A stretch of 64,000 bases of DNA from NCBI GenBank assembly GCA_964016985.1, contig OZ024835.1, positions 64,626,828-64,690,827 of the forward strand, written 5' to 3'. Below the pieces are notes generated by a model that searched no databases, was not told the DNA's origin, and saw only the letters and a program-made list of their open reading frames with translations. This document shows positions 8,926 through 19,350 of the stretch, piece after piece. The translations under genes were made by a program, and so were the position numbers. The stretch comes from Anodontia alba. Its lineage: Eukaryota > Mollusca > Bivalvia > Lucinida > Lucinidae. How positions within the stretch are numbered: position 1 is the stretch's first letter; every line of letters starts with the position of its first letter.

Positions 8926-9283
8926 TCGAACTTTAATGGCTCGAACATCTTTGGAACCATGGAAATTCATTCGAGACATGGGTAGTTTGAGCCACTGAGG
9001 ATTAATCATGGCACCAGTTCAGGAAGCAGGTAGCGATAATTTAGGGAAATCTATTCGATTTTCTATGCAATGATTGTATGTTTAGTGTTCTAATTAGAAT
9101 TGCCTTGATGAGGCAATTCTAATGAGTACATACAACATACAATTCCATGAAAAAATAAGAAAAATCCTAAATATTTGTTTTCTTGAGCTATTGGAAGGAT
9201 TTCGTATTGAGACTGAAAAACAAGTTCGAATCATCCAGGGTAAACGAGCCATCCGGTTTCGAGCCATTGAGGTTATACTGTAT
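8921..9283. mobile_element. Family H TIR element with a B-like core hairpin
   Basis: The outer inverted ends are TACTGTCGAACTTTAATGGC TCGAAC and, from the right, ATACAGTATAACCTCAATGG CTCGAAAC. The centre (9068-9150) is a hairpin, GTATGTTTAGTGTTCTAATT / AATTCTAATGAGTACATACA, whose TTCTAATGAGTAC arm matches families A and B. A second copy is at 51959-52310. Confidence 0.6.
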
Positions 9284-9518
9284 GTCATAATCTGGATACT
9301 CTTCTTAGCTAGAGCTACCAAGTCCTTGTCCCAGGACAAGTAAATTGAAATTTCTTACTTGTCCTCTGGAAATGGGACAAGTTGGACAAGTCAGGCATGG
9401 TATTTCCACAGCCCTGATTTGTATATATATAATCTCGCTGTGATATTGTTTTCTGTTTACTCTGCTTTCGACATCTTTCAGAAAGTCATTTTTTGCACGG
9501 TAATTTACTCAGTATGTA

Positions 9519-9582
9519 GCCTTAGATAGGGTACTTTTTTCAGCTGAAAAGTTCTCATGTTTTTCTTATTTCTAATGAGTAC
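9519..9582. mobile_element. Family B left-end fragment
   Basis: CCTTAGATAGGGTACTTTTT TCAGCTGAAAAG followed by TTTTTCTTATTTCTAATGAG is a family B left arm with the middle deleted. It directly precedes the complete B copy at 9583. Confidence 0.5.
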
Positions 9583-9773
9583 CATAGCTCCAGACAAAGT
9601 GTTTTTTTCCAACCAAAAAGTATTGACATTTTTCTTATTTCTGCACGAAAACATATGTTGAGGGTACTCATTAGAAGTGCCTCAGTGAGGCACTTCTAAT
9701 GAGTATCACAACATATGTTTTTGTGCATAAATAAGAAAAATATTAGCTGGATATCCCCACTTATCTGGAGCTA
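9583..9773 (+). mobile_element. Family B hairpin MITE, complete
   Basis: The left end is CATAGCTCCAGACAAAGTG and the right end CCCCACTTATCTGGAGCTA. The core hairpin CATATGTTGAGGGTACTCAT TAGAAGTGCCTC / GAGGCACTTCTAATGAGTA is nearly perfect. This is the best reference copy for judging insertions into other family B copies. Confidence 0.8.
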
Positions 9774-9774
9774 C

Positions 9775-10146
9775 GAGTACTCACAACAGGTGCTTCTAAT
9801 GAGTACCCACAACATAGGGTTTTGTGGACAAATAAAAATATTCAGTGGATATGCCCACTTACATTACGAAAACACGCCTATTCAAATATATTGAAAATTT
9901 CATCACCAAAAACAACATTTTCCGATAAAAACTTCTGATATTTTTCATATTTCTGCTCAAAACATAGATTGTGGCAACTCGTTAGAACCGCCTTGCCGAG
10001 GCGGTTCTAACGAGTCCCCACAATCTATGTTTTTGAGCAGAAATAAGAAAAATATTGTATACCCCTGTAAACCCCAGTTTCACTATATAAAAGTGGGGTT
10101 TAAGGGGGTCAAAATTATATAGGTATGTTTTTGTGATGTCTGGCAC
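9775..10146 (+). mobile_element. Family B right half, interrupted by a family A element
   Basis: GGTGCTTCTAATGAGTACCC.. GTGGATATGCCCACTTA is a family B right half. It is cut at 9862 by a family A copy and resumes at 10139 with TCTGGCACTA. The joined CCCACTTA|TCTGG equals the B end at 9583-9773 with no duplicated base. Confidence 0.7.
9862..10138 (+). mobile_element. Family A hairpin MITE inside family B
   Basis: Complete 277-bp copy with perfect core arms except one mismatch pair (GTGGCAACTCG / CGAGTCCCCAC). It lies between CCCACTTA and TCTGG of a family B end, a clear empty-site comparison showing no target duplication. Confidence 0.85.
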
Positions 10147-10430
10147 TATGTCAGTAAAAGTAAATTTGCAATTTTTTGTCACAAGTCACTGCGAAACAAT
10201 TTCTCAAAACAACCCATGAAGAAAAAAATTCAATCTATTCATTGTTTTTTGGGGGTTTTTTTTGTTTTGTTTTTTTTATATAAAAATGAATATTTTTATT
10301 TTTCATGTAGTACAAATTACTATAAATTATGTGAAATTTAATAGGGTAGATAGATTAGAGGCAAGATTTCAAAAAGTTTCAGTTGTTGAAATTTGTTATG
10401 AAGCTTTAATAATCAGGAATGAAAAGCTAC

Positions 10431-10718
10431 TATAACAAAAACATGCCTATTCAAATACATGTATATAGAAAATTTTACCTCCAAAAACTGATAATTTTCA
10501 GATAAAAACTCTGATATTTTTCATTTTTCTGCTCAAAACATATATTGTGGGTACTCGTTGGAACCGCCTCGATGAGGCAGTTAGAACGAGTACCCACAAT
10601 CTATGTTTTTGAGCAGAAATAAGAAAATTAATGCATACCCCTGTAAACCTCAGTTTTACTATATAAAAGTGGGGTTTAAAGGCTGGGGTCAAAATTATAT
10701 AGGCGTGTTTTCATGATG
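10431..10718 (+). mobile_element. Family A hairpin MITE
   Basis: The left terminus has decayed (TATAACAAAAACATGCC instead of CATTACGAAAACATGCC), while the right is intact (TTTTCATGATG). The core arms carry two mismatches near the loop (GGAACCGCCTCGATGAGGCA). Confidence 0.8.
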
Positions 10719-10981
10719 ACTGTTTGCAAATGCAGGGCAAATCAGGTTCAGCAGGACCAGGGTCAATAAGTTAGCATCAGTCAGCTTAAGCATATTTCAT
10801 TCTGAATAATAATAATAATTAAAAAAAAAACAACAACAAGCAAACAATGTCTTTCCAAGGGATGTTGAAGGCACAGTAGGTGAGAAACTTTGTAAGAAAA
10901 TAGATCTGATGTCGTATATATGTAAAGAGTCAAGGCTCTAACCAGCCTTTGTATTTGTGCTGTCAGATCTTATAATTATAT

Positions 10982-11203
10982 CATAGCTTCAGACAGGGTG
11001 ATTTTTTTTCAAAGGAGTATTTTCTTATCAGTTTGTCCATGAAAACGTATGTTGTGGGTACTCATAAGAAGCGCCTTGGTGAGGCATTTCTAATGAGTAC
11101 ACACCCATATGTTTTCATGGATAAATAAGAAAAATACACCCATATGTTTTCATGGATAAATAAGAAAAATACATACCTGATTCCACTCCTATCCATAGCT
11201 GTG
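10982..11203. mobile_element. Family B hairpin MITE with an internal tandem duplication
   Basis: CATAGCTTCAGACAGGGTGA on the left and CCTATCCATAGCTG on the right. The segment ACACCCATATGTTTTCATGG ATAAATAAGAAAAAT occurs twice in a row from about 11101 to 11170, so the right arm is duplicated. Confidence 0.65.
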
Positions 11204-11311
11204 TTTTGTCTTCACCAGATTTCACAGAGTGCATTTTTGCACAATAAAATTTCGCTATTAAGACCACTTTAGGGACTGCCTAGAAGACATGTAGATCATA
11301 TATTTTTTTTT

Positions 11312-11877
11312 ATACCCCACCACTATCGTTTGGCGGGGTATTATGGTTTCACGTTTGACGTCCGTGTGTCCATCTGTCCGTCAGTCGTACGTCCGTCCAT
11401 CCGCCTGTATTTTGTTTCCGGATGATAACTTGAGTAAACATCAATGGATTTTCACCAAATTTGGTTTATGCATTGATATTGTGGAGATTTAGTTTGGGAT
11501 TGCTGATGAGCGAATTTCGTCAAATTTTGATAGAGTTATCTGCCTGAAGCATGCCCATATTTTCATTTCTGGGTCATAACTTCAGTAAACATCAATGGAT
11601 TTTCACCAAACTTGGTGTGTGCATTGATATTGTGAAGATCTGCTATGATAATGCTAATGGGTAAATTTCATCAAATTTTGCCAGAGTTATCTGCCCGAGA
11701 CACGCCCATATATTTTTTTTTTCCGGACGATAATTTGAGTAAATGTCAACGGATTTTAACCAAACTTGGTACATGCATTGATATGAAGGAGATCTGGTTT
11801 GGAATTGCTAATGGGCAAATTTCCCTAATGTTTGACAGAGTTATCTGCCCGCGACACGATAACGGCGGGGTATTATA
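11312..11877 (+). mobile_element. Pearl-like element with three ~150-bp tandem units (family L)
   Basis: Bounded by ATACCCCACC..GGCGGGGTATTA on the left and GGCGGGGTATTATAG on the right. Three tandem units start near 11403, 11551 and 11703. Each holds ATAACTTGAGTAAACATCAA TGGATTTTCACCAAA, GCATTGATATTGTG and AGAGTTATCTGCC. The left flank has GTCCGTCCGTC-type repeats. This layout resembles the bivalve 'pearl' group of non-autonomous elements, whose cores hold tandem units near 160 bp. Confidence 0.6.
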
Positions 11878-12059
11878 GTTTAAAGTTTTTATTTTTTTTA
11901 CGCCAGAAGGGGATGAGCTGGGGAAGTACTAAAAATGATTTTATTGTGTTGTATGCTTGCATTTAGAGGTCTGATTAAGGAGAATGTTCTCAGTTTCTTG
12001 ATAAAAACGTTTTGGGTACTCTTTAGAAATGCCTTGCTGAGGCTTCTTTTGAGTATGAT

Positions 12060-12200
12060 GTATGCGGGTTGTTGAGTTGTAAGCACTCCTGACTTTTGAT
12101 CTCGAGGTCCCGGGTTTGACTCTCACTGGATGCCGAATTCAGCTCATGACTGTATGGCTTTTCATTGCACAGAGCCTTTTATGATCATTTCCATCATCTC
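12060..12200 (+). mobile_element. Diverged SINE head fragment
   Basis: GTTGAGTTGTAAGCACTCCT and GGTCCCGGGTTTGACTCTCA are placed and spaced like A and B boxes of a tRNA-derived SINE. The sequence is cut at 12209 by the family D element. Confidence 0.4.
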
Positions 12201-12210
12201 AATATGACTA

Positions 12211-12769
12211 CTGTTCTTTCGACATCTCTTGGAAAGACGTTTTTTGCTTGGCGTTTTATTTTAGATGAAAATATTTTGTTCTGGTTGGCCATATCTTGTC
12301 AGAAACCATTTGTCTTTTATGTTTCTGTGTTTTGTTCTCAAGTATTTACACAAAAATTAAAGTTACGGCCAAAAGTTGGTCTGACCAATGCTATTTCTAT
12401 AGTAAAGTGATTTTTTGGAATTTTTGTCTAAGAAAATATTTTTTACTTCTCTTTGCTGAATTTGAATTATTGACATTTTACAACAATATTGTGAAAATTT
12501 CAGAAAAATTGAACAAGTGGAACTTGTTGAAAATTTGGCTCCAAGTTACCTACCCTACAGATTTCTGCATGATTTGGCTTCATTTTTACTATGGGAAAAA
12601 GTGAAAATATTTGATTTTTTAAAAACCAATAACTAGAATAAAACTTTTTGTACATAGGTAGTTACGACAAATGGTTTTGCATTAAATCATGACAAAAATT
12701 TGCAAATTTACTTCTTCTGTGTAAAGCGTCAAGCAAAAAACGACTTTCTGAAAGATGTCGAAAACACAG
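12211..12769. mobile_element. Family D TIR element with TA target site
   Basis: The ends CTGTTCTTTCGACATCTCTT GGAAAGACG and their complement (..TTTCTGAAAGATGTCGAAAA CACAG) are flanked by TA at 12209-12210 and 12770-12771. Length 559 bp. The interior is AT-rich with no transposase. A 500-bp sibling is at 58811-59310, a third is split by family E at 27.8-29.1 kb, and an end fragment is at about 9455-9505. TA flanks point to mobilisation by a Tc1/mariner/pogo-type transposase. Confidence 0.75.
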
Positions 12770-12912
12770 TAATCATCATTCTAATGAATACCCACAGTGT
12801 AATTTTTTTATTGGGAAATAAGAAAATTACCTCAGAATTATCACCAAATACAGTGGACTCTGTTTACCTCAAACTCCAAGGGACTAGAATTTTCTGTTTC
12901 AGATACTAGTAG

Positions 12913-13193
12913 CATCACGAAAACATGCCTATATAATTTTGACCCCCTTAAACCCCACTTTTATATAGAAAAAATGGGGTTTACAGGTGTATACATTATT
13001 TTTCTTATATCTGTTCAAAAACATAGATTGTGGGTACTCGTTAGAACTGCCTCGCTGAGGCGGTTCTAATGAGTACCCACAATCTATGTTTTCAGCAGAA
13101 ATATGAAAAATATAAGCATTTTTTTTATCTGAAAATTTTCAGTTTTTGGAGATGAAATTTTCTATATATTTGAATAGGCGTGTTTTCGTAATG
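12913..13193 (-). mobile_element. Family A hairpin MITE
   Basis: Complete 281-bp copy in the inverse orientation (CATCACGAAAACATGCC.. to ..GTGTTTTCGTAATG). The core loop region reads AACTGCCTCGCTGAGGCGGT, with one arm mismatch. Confidence 0.85.
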
Positions 13194-13263
13194 TTGAGAT
13201 AACATGCCTTGAAATGTATAGAATGTAAAGCAAAACTGAACCAGCATTAACGAAAATTTTGTG

Positions 13264-13490
13264 TGACTTAAGCAGCAGTTTGAGTTATCAGTGTTTTGAG
13301 ATAATGAGAGTCAACTGTTGTTTGACTTAAGCAGCAGTTTGAGTTGTCAGTGTTTTGGGATAATGAGAGTCAACTGTTGTTTGACTTAGCAGCAGTTTGA
13401 GTTATCAGTGTTTTGAGATGAGAGTCAAGTGTTGTTTGACTTAAGCAGTAGTTTGAGTTATCAGTGTTTGAGTTAATGAGACTCAACTGT
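13264..13490. repeat. Minisatellite, four ~60-bp units
   Basis: Units of TTGACTTAAGCAGCAGTTTG, AGTTATCAGTGTTTTGAGAT and AATGAGAGTCAACTGTTG repeat four times with few changes. The ATAATGAGAGTCAACTGT part resembles the terminal repeat of the pogo-like family K, so the array may derive from an element end. Confidence 0.75.
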
Positions 13491-13523
13491 ACTCCTCCTT
13501 AACAAGTCCTCTGAAGTCTAATT

Positions 13524-13790
13524 CATTACGAAAACACGCCTATTCAAATATATAGAAAATTTCACCTCCAAAAAATTGAAAATTTTCAGATAAAAACACT
13601 GATATTTTTCATATTTCTGCTCGAAACATAGATTGTGGGTACTCGGCGAGGTGGTTCTAACGAGTACCCACAATGTATGTGTTTGAGCAGAAATAAGAAA
13701 AATAATGTATACCCCTGTAAACCCCAGTTTTACTATATAAAAGTGGGGTTTAAGGGGGGGTCAATATTGTATAGGTATGTTTTCGTGATG
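13524..13790 (+). mobile_element. Family A hairpin MITE with shortened core
   Basis: Both ends are present. The left stem arm has lost TTAGAACCGCC, so the core reads GGGTACTCGGCGAGGTGGTT CTAACGAGTACCC. Length 267 bp. Confidence 0.85.
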
Positions 13791-13991
13791 TATATTTATT
13801 TTGTTTATTGCACCCGTATAGGACATTATTTGTACACTGGATCTCAAGGTTTTTTTATTCATTGCTTATATATGTATATCAATTATTTGTTTTTCTCTTT
13901 ATCCTTTCTTTTACTTTGTTTTTTACTACACATGAGTATGAGACTACATACTTGAGCCATTGGGTCCATAACCTTTATTGCTGTCTGTGCT

Positions 13992-14135
13992 AATTCAGCA
14001 GACAACAAATTGGGAGATATTTTCTTATTTTCCCATAAAACAGGATTTGATGTTTCATGCAAATTGTCTCCAATGTCAAATCCTGTTTTATGTGAAAATA
14101 AGAAAGAATCTCCAATTCTTCGTCTGCTGAAAATT
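13992..14135. mobile_element. Family Q hairpin repeat
   Basis: TTCAGCAGACAACAAATTGG.. and ..AATTCTTCGTCTGCTGAA are outer inverted ends. ATAAAACAGGATTTGATGTT / TCAAATCCTGTTTTATG forms the inner stem around CATGCAAATTGTCTCC. Copies occur at 36045-36218 and about 44735-44945. Confidence 0.6.
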
Positions 14136-14544
14136 TTTACTCAGAGTGCTAAGCGTTAAAACTATATTGACAGGTGCAGTTTTTGTAGCACCTGCTGAAG
14201 CAAGCACGTGCAATGTAGATGTGAAGGTTTTTCGTCTGTCCAGCCATTCCTTCTTCCATCTGTCCATATGGTCATATAGATGTCAACATTTACATCCACC
14301 TACAGTCTTATTTCATTTATGGTTTAATTGCTTTATCTTTTTTTTTTTTTTTGCTTCAACACTTGTGTTTAACTCCATTTCTGATTTACTGCACAACCTA
14401 TAATTATCTATCTAACCCAGAGCATAAATGATTCAGACAGGATCATCCTTACTTGACAATTAACATACTTAATTCAACTTTATTACCATACTGCTTGCTT
14501 AGGTCTTTCAAAATTACTATAAATGAACTTTGCTTAATTATATG

Positions 14545-15010
14545 TACGGTAAATGTCCCAAAATTTCGAACACCAAAGTGTCTAACAAAATGGCATTATG
14601 CAAACAGTGCAAACCCAGATCAAACTGCTCCTGAAGTCTGATCAGGGTTTATAACATTCTTTCGTGGAGATTGATCATGAAATATTTTCTACGGTCATTC
14701 TCTACCTTCCGCTGATTCAAGAAGGGCAGTTGTCAGTTTCTGGCGAAAGAATGTGCACAATACTGGTTAACCGCTTAGAGGACTAAGCCTGCCCAGTAAA
14801 CGTGTGGTTAGGTAAACTGACCGCGCTCGACATGACCCCACTGGGTTGACTGGGCAGTAAAACCTCAACACAAACAAACTGATCAGGGTTTACACTGTTT
14901 GCCATTCCACTAAGTATTTTAAGAAACACCTGCATAAAAAACAACAACAACAACAAAATTTTAGGCCAAAATAGTATAGAATAAAATGTTCGAAATTTTA
15001 GAACATTTAC
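14545..15010. mobile_element. Family C hairpin MITE, split by a SINE
   Basis: The ends are TACGGTAAATGTCCCAAAAT and its complement (ATTTTAGAACATTTACTGTA). The central hairpin TGCAAACAGTGCAAACCCAG is interrupted at 14652 by a SINE and resumes at 14879 with CTGATCAGGGTTTACACTGT. Confidence 0.7.
14652..14878 (+). mobile_element. 5'-truncated SINE with 14-bp target duplication
   Basis: Lacks the tRNA-like head and begins TAACATTCTTTCGTGGAGAT, the point just after the head in complete copies, then ends CAACACAAACAAA. The duplication CTGATCAGGGTTTA at 14638-14651 and 14879-14892 is perfect. The target lies in a family C hairpin. Confidence 0.85.
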
Positions 15011-15312
15011 TGTACCCTAACATATCCATGTTTTAGATACGAGCTGCAGCCTCAGAGAACATACCTTTCGACATGTGTGCCCAGTCAGAATTTAGATCAG
15101 CCTGGGCACTGTCATAGTCACAGTCACAGCTTCACTGGTGCATTTTGGATAGTTAAGGATTCAAAGTTTCTACATGCAGACAATGATTCTGATCAGACTG
15201 CACAAGTTTGCTCAACACATGTCCATACTTCATACTGTGTGCATAGGTTTTACAAAGTTAGTGAAAATGTCTGAAAAAATGCCAAATTATTTCAAAAGAA
15301 AATTAAGTGTTA

Positions 15313-15385
15313 GTATACCTGTATTAAGCAGCCACTTTTTGGCTTTCTCTTAGGTGCTTGTGTAACACAGGTTTCACTGTATTAT
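15313..15385. repeat. Family F inverted repeat, copy 2
   Basis: CCTGTATTAAGCAGCCACTT.. CTTAGGTGCTTGTGTAACAC; same blocks as 2028-2135 and 17366-17445. Confidence 0.45.
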
Positions 15386-15406
15386 GCAAATGGTTTTCTA
15401 AGACTC

Positions 15407-15683
15407 CATTACGAAAACACGCCTATACAAATATACAAAAAATTTCACCTACAAAAACTTAAAAATTTCACATAAAAAACTCTGATATTTTTCATATTTC
15501 TGCTCAAAACATATATTGTGGGCACTCTTTAGAACTGCCGCGTTGAGGCAGTTCTAACGAGTACCCACAATCTGTGGTTATGAGCAGATATAAGAAAACA
15601 TGTATACCCCTGTAAACCCCAATTTTACTATACAAAAGTGGGGTTTAAGGGGGTCAAAATTATATAGGCATGTTTTTGTAATG
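15407..15683 (+). mobile_element. Family A hairpin MITE
   Basis: Complete 277-bp copy. The core arms have several mismatches (GGGCACTCTTTAGAACTGCC against GGCAGTTCTAACGAGTACCC), so it is an older copy. It sits at the edge of the AGAATCTG minisatellite. Confidence 0.8.
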
Positions 15684-15704
15684 TCTATTACATGGCTCTT
15701 TTAG

Positions 15705-16190
15705 TCTTTTATTAGAAAATGTTAAATTGCTTAGATTGTGTGACGTGGTTTAGAATCTGTTACATCATATTGAATCTCTTACATGACAGATTCTGCCACA
15801 TGATTTAGGATCTGTCACATGACAGAATCTAATCCTTCATATACTGTTATTTACATGGCTTCAAAAATGTCAGATGACTTAGAATCCGTCATACAACTAA
15901 GAATCTGTTACATCATATACGGTCTATAACATGTCAGAATCTGAAACATAACTAAGAATTTATGACTTGATTTGAATCTCTTATGTCCAAGAATTTTGTC
16001 ATTTTTCATGCAAAATTTATTTTGTACTTTTCACCTGATTATAATATTACGCAAAGGGCAAGTCTAAGTATCTGTTACATGGCCTAGAAAATGTTACATC
16101 ATATAAAATCTATACCATAACAGAATCTGCCACGTGACTTAGAATCTGTGACGTGACTTTGAATCTGTTTAAGGTTTTAGAATCTGTTAT
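15705..16190. repeat. Degenerate minisatellite of TTAGAATCTGTNACATGAC type
   Basis: Short units such as TTAGAATCTGTTACATCATA and AGAATCTGCCACATGATTTA recur irregularly. A second block of the same array is at 17455-17620, the two being separated by the SINE and a family C element. Confidence 0.7.
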
Positions 16191-16345
16191 TTTGATGCCA
16201 ATGTTTATTTTGTCCTCTAGACAAGCTTATTTTTATCAGATAGTAATACAATCAAACTCGTCTTAAATGCCATATATAGTAAATAATAAAAATATAAATA
16301 ATATATAGTAAATAATAATAATAATAAATAATAATAATAATAATA

Positions 16346-16675
16346 CCGGCACAGTGGCTCAGTGGTAGAGCGTCCGCTTTGTGACCGGGAGGTTGCGGGT
16401 TCGATCCCCGGCCGGGTCATACCAAAGACTTTAAAAATGGTACTAGCTGCTCTTTCGCTTGGCGCTCAGCATTAAGAAAGTAGAGCTAGAACTGGTCAGC
16501 TCAGTGTCAGTATAATGTGACTGGGTGGAATATCATGTCAAAGTGTCTGGGGCGTGATATTTCAGTGAGGCAGCACTCTAAAAGTGAGCATTGAGCTCCC
16601 TGCCACATCCAGACACCGTCGCGATATGACTGAAAAAGGTTGAAAGCGACGTTAAGCCCAAATCAAACAAACAAA
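16346..16675 (+). mobile_element. tRNA-headed SINE with a conserved-domain-like body, in an (ATA)n tract
   Basis: The tRNA-like head CCGGCACAGTGGCTCAGTGG TAGAGCGTCCGC contains an A box, and GGTTCGATCCCCGGCC supplies the B box. The body includes GAGCTCCCTGCCACATCCAG and TTGAAAGCGACGTTAAGCCC, then AAATCAAACAAACAAA. It differs from the 2529-type SINE body. It is flanked by (ATA/AAT)n, and a 28-bp direct repeat beginning AAATGCCATATATAGTAAAT occurs at 16265-16292 and 16783-16810. Confidence 0.8.
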
Positions 16676-16828
16676 ATAATAATAATAATAAATAATAATA
16701 ATAATAATAAATAAATAATAATATTAATAATAATAATAATAATAAATAATAAATAATAATAATAAATAGATAATAATAATATAAATGCCATATATAGTAA
16801 ATAATAAAAAGTCTCATGTATTTAAAAG

Positions 16829-17043
16829 CTACCGTATTTACCATATGTATTCGGACAGACAGGCCTGAGCAAACAGTATAGACCCAGATGAGACGCCGCA
16901 GAACGCGGCGTCTCATCTGGGTCTACACTGTTTGCCACTCATTCAGCAATTTTTAAACACAACATCAGGTAGTGAATTGTATTGGTTCAAATTTTAGAAC
17001 ATATATGGTAAGGAGTTGAGGTGTCCGAATACTTAGGGTAAAT
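16829..17043. mobile_element. Family C hairpin MITE (GACAGACAGGCCTGAGC subtype)
   Basis: The hairpin GCAAACAGTATAGACCCAGA TGAGACGCCGC / GCGGCGTCTCATCTGGGTCT ACACTGTTTGC at 16870-16937 has almost perfect 30-bp arms. The ends are TACCGTATTTACCATATGTA and ..TACTTAGGGTAAATG. A sibling is at 58125-58305. Confidence 0.7.
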
Positions 17044-17365
17044 GCTGTGTATCTTACATCACTGGGGCGTCCAACTGATATTGGCTTACAGTTGGGCAAG
17101 GCCTGCTAGCCTTGTAGTGGGTAAGGGTAGAGGGGGAATGTTTTTATTTCTTCTGTTTCTTCACTTTCATTCCTGTTCCTCTTTCTTCCCTGTCCCTCTC
17201 TTTCATCTCCTCTACTCTCTCTTCTATCTCTTTTCTCCCTTTCTCTGGGAGATGACACAAAATGACCCTCAAGGGTTGACGTGTCCTTAAACCCCAACAC
17301 AATCAACAATCAAATACGGTAGTATTTTTAGGACCCATAAAAGGAAAGTAAGTGTAAATTTACTT

Positions 17366-17620
17366 ACATTAAGCAAGCACCTATTTTAAGCAACCACTGT
17401 TTGGCCTTGCTTTAGGTGCTTACCTACCATAGATCTGACTATATTATGCAAATGGCTATTCTTAGAATCTGATACATGGCTTAGCAAATGTTGGTGGGCT
17501 TAGAATCTGTGACATGACTAAGAATCTTTTACATCATATAGAATCTGTAACGTTGCAGAATCTGCCACATGATTTAGAATTTGTTATTTGACTACACATC
17601 TTAGAATCTGTAATTTTGAT
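17366..17620. repeat. Family F copy 3 followed by AGAATCTG minisatellite
   Basis: ATTAAGCAAGCACCTATTTT.. TTTAGGTGCTTACC gives the family F stem up to about 17445. Units of the TTAGAATCTGTGACATGAC array follow, the second block of the array seen at 15705-16190. Confidence 0.5.
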
Positions 17621-17756
17621 GCAAACTTTATTTTGTCCTTTATATCAGCGTATTTTCACCTGATTATACTATTATGCAAATGGCTAAATATTTATATAAA
17701 CTATATATGTTTTCTTTTTCTTCCAAGTTAATTTGCCTCTCACAGCACAGCAGCCG

Positions 17757-17834
17757 CATTCCGAAAACACGCCTATTCAAATATATAGAATCTTTCACCT
17801 CTAAAAACTGAAAATTTTAACATAAGAAAACTCT
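17757..17834 (+). mobile_element. Family A left-end fragment
   Basis: CATTCCGAAAACACGCCTAT TCAAATATATAGAATC.. runs to AACATAAGAAAACTCT, then similarity stops before the hairpin core. Confidence 0.7.
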
Positions 17835-18230
17835 CCAAGAAGTGGAGGTTTACATGCCTATCTGTCACCAAAACGGCAAAATCTGACCACCCTTGCATTA
17901 GGAGAAAAAGGATTTTTGTTCCGTATTCGCTTAAAGGACTACAATTCCGGTCTGATTATATGGAGACGATTTTGGATATCGGCGATCGTGCCAAAATGTC
18001 AGCCTTATTTCAACTGACACCCAGCTTCAGTGCCACCTAAAGTGACTCTCCGCAACCCACCCCGGAATATCTCCTTACGATTTTCTTTTTAGAACACGTT
18101 GAGATAAGCAGCTGTGACTTACGAAGCACAGCCATACCAAAAAAGTACAGGTGAGATGAAGAACAAAAAAAAAAAAAAAAAAAAAAAAAAATGCCACATA
18201 TGAAACTACTGACACACAAACAAAGAACAG

Positions 18231-18446
18231 TAGACCGGCTCCAGTCTCTAGTGACAATTCTTTTTCATATAATCTGTTTAATAATCGACTAAAATAAAAC
18301 CAAAGTTATATCATTACAGTAACTATAAAAGCTGGTCACCGGAGTGACCAGCCTTTATAGTCATATTTCTTTGGTTTTATTTTAGTGGATTATCAAACAG
18401 GATTCATGAGAAAACCATTTAGTTACTGGAGACTGGAGACAGTCTA
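18231..18446. mobile_element. Family J TIR MITE, Mutator-like target duplication
   Basis: The inverted ends are TAGACCGGCTCCAGTCTCTA GTGAC and ..TTACTGGAGACTGGAGACAG TCTA. The inner stem ACTAAAATAAAACCAAAG / CTTTGGTTTTATTTTAGT encloses a second hairpin, GCTGGTCACCGGAGTGACCAGC. The flanks CAAAGAACAG (18221-18230) and AAAAGAGCAG (18447-18456) look like a 9-10 bp target duplication with two changes. Confidence 0.75.
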
Positions 18447-18651
18447 AAAAGAGCAGTTGCAACAGTGCAACAACCTTAACCATGTTAGAATGGTCAGCAG
18501 AAAAATTACTAGGGGTGGGCTTGGGGAAAGATGCTTAAATTAGTTATACTCGTTCAAAACAGTCTTTAATTCAAATGCAGATCTAAATTTCAAACATATT
18601 CAGTCCGCATAGGCGTCTAGTACCACATCAGTAAAACATCACAGTAAAATA

Positions 18652-18957
18652 CAGTTGACTCCCGCTATCTCGAATAACCGCTTATCTCGAAGTGAAAATC
18701 TGGTCCCTGCCTAAACATGAAAATCTAACAACAGGTAAAAGATATTGTGGAAAAGAGGAGAAATGGAGCAATTTCTCCTCTTTTCCACAATATTTTCAAT
18801 ATATCTCTCACTTCAAGAATCCAATTCATATATATTTATTAAATGTGGTTAATGGGATTATTTTTTCCTGAACTCTGCAAATCTGATATGTCGAGGTACG
18901 GATATCTCGAAGTATTTTAGAGAGTCCCTTGGAATTCGAGATAACGAGAGTCGACTG
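18652..18957. mobile_element. Family K pogo/Tigger-like MITE
   Basis: The ends CAGTTGACTCCCGCTATCTC GAATAACCG and ..GAATTCGAGATAACGAGAGT CGACTG are flanked by TA on both sides. This is the CAGTYGACTCTCG..ATCTCGA terminus style of pogo/Tigger elements. The central hairpin TTGTGGAAAAGAGGAGAAAT / ATTTCTCCTCTTTTCCACAA is perfect. No transposase. Other copies are at 43891-44160, 55177-55586 and, truncated, 42604-42869, with a left end at 41064-41120. Confidence 0.8.
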
Positions 18958-19350
18958 TACACATAGTCACAAACAGTGAGCTGAAACAAAGCAATGGGCT
19001 GAATGGCGATCAGAAGCCTAACACATGAATACCACAAAACGGTACACTCTGGTCATAGACATTGATAGCCGGGGGCAAGCGTTCTGAAACCGATTGAAGA
19101 GGACGCCGTCATTTAGCCTGAGAACCGATTCACCGTTTCGCAATTAAAGGGAGAAGCAAAGGTATCAATCATAACTGGATTAACAGGATCAATACATATA
19201 GCCTCCCACGCCCCCCCCCCCCCCCTCACCCCCTCACTGAATATCAGTTCAGTGCCTTGGAGGCTTTGTTCGATGATTATGACCTTTCTTGGGTACACAC
19301 ATTTATTTAAATACAAAATATTGTTGCTCTAGATTTAAAATATTGAAGCC

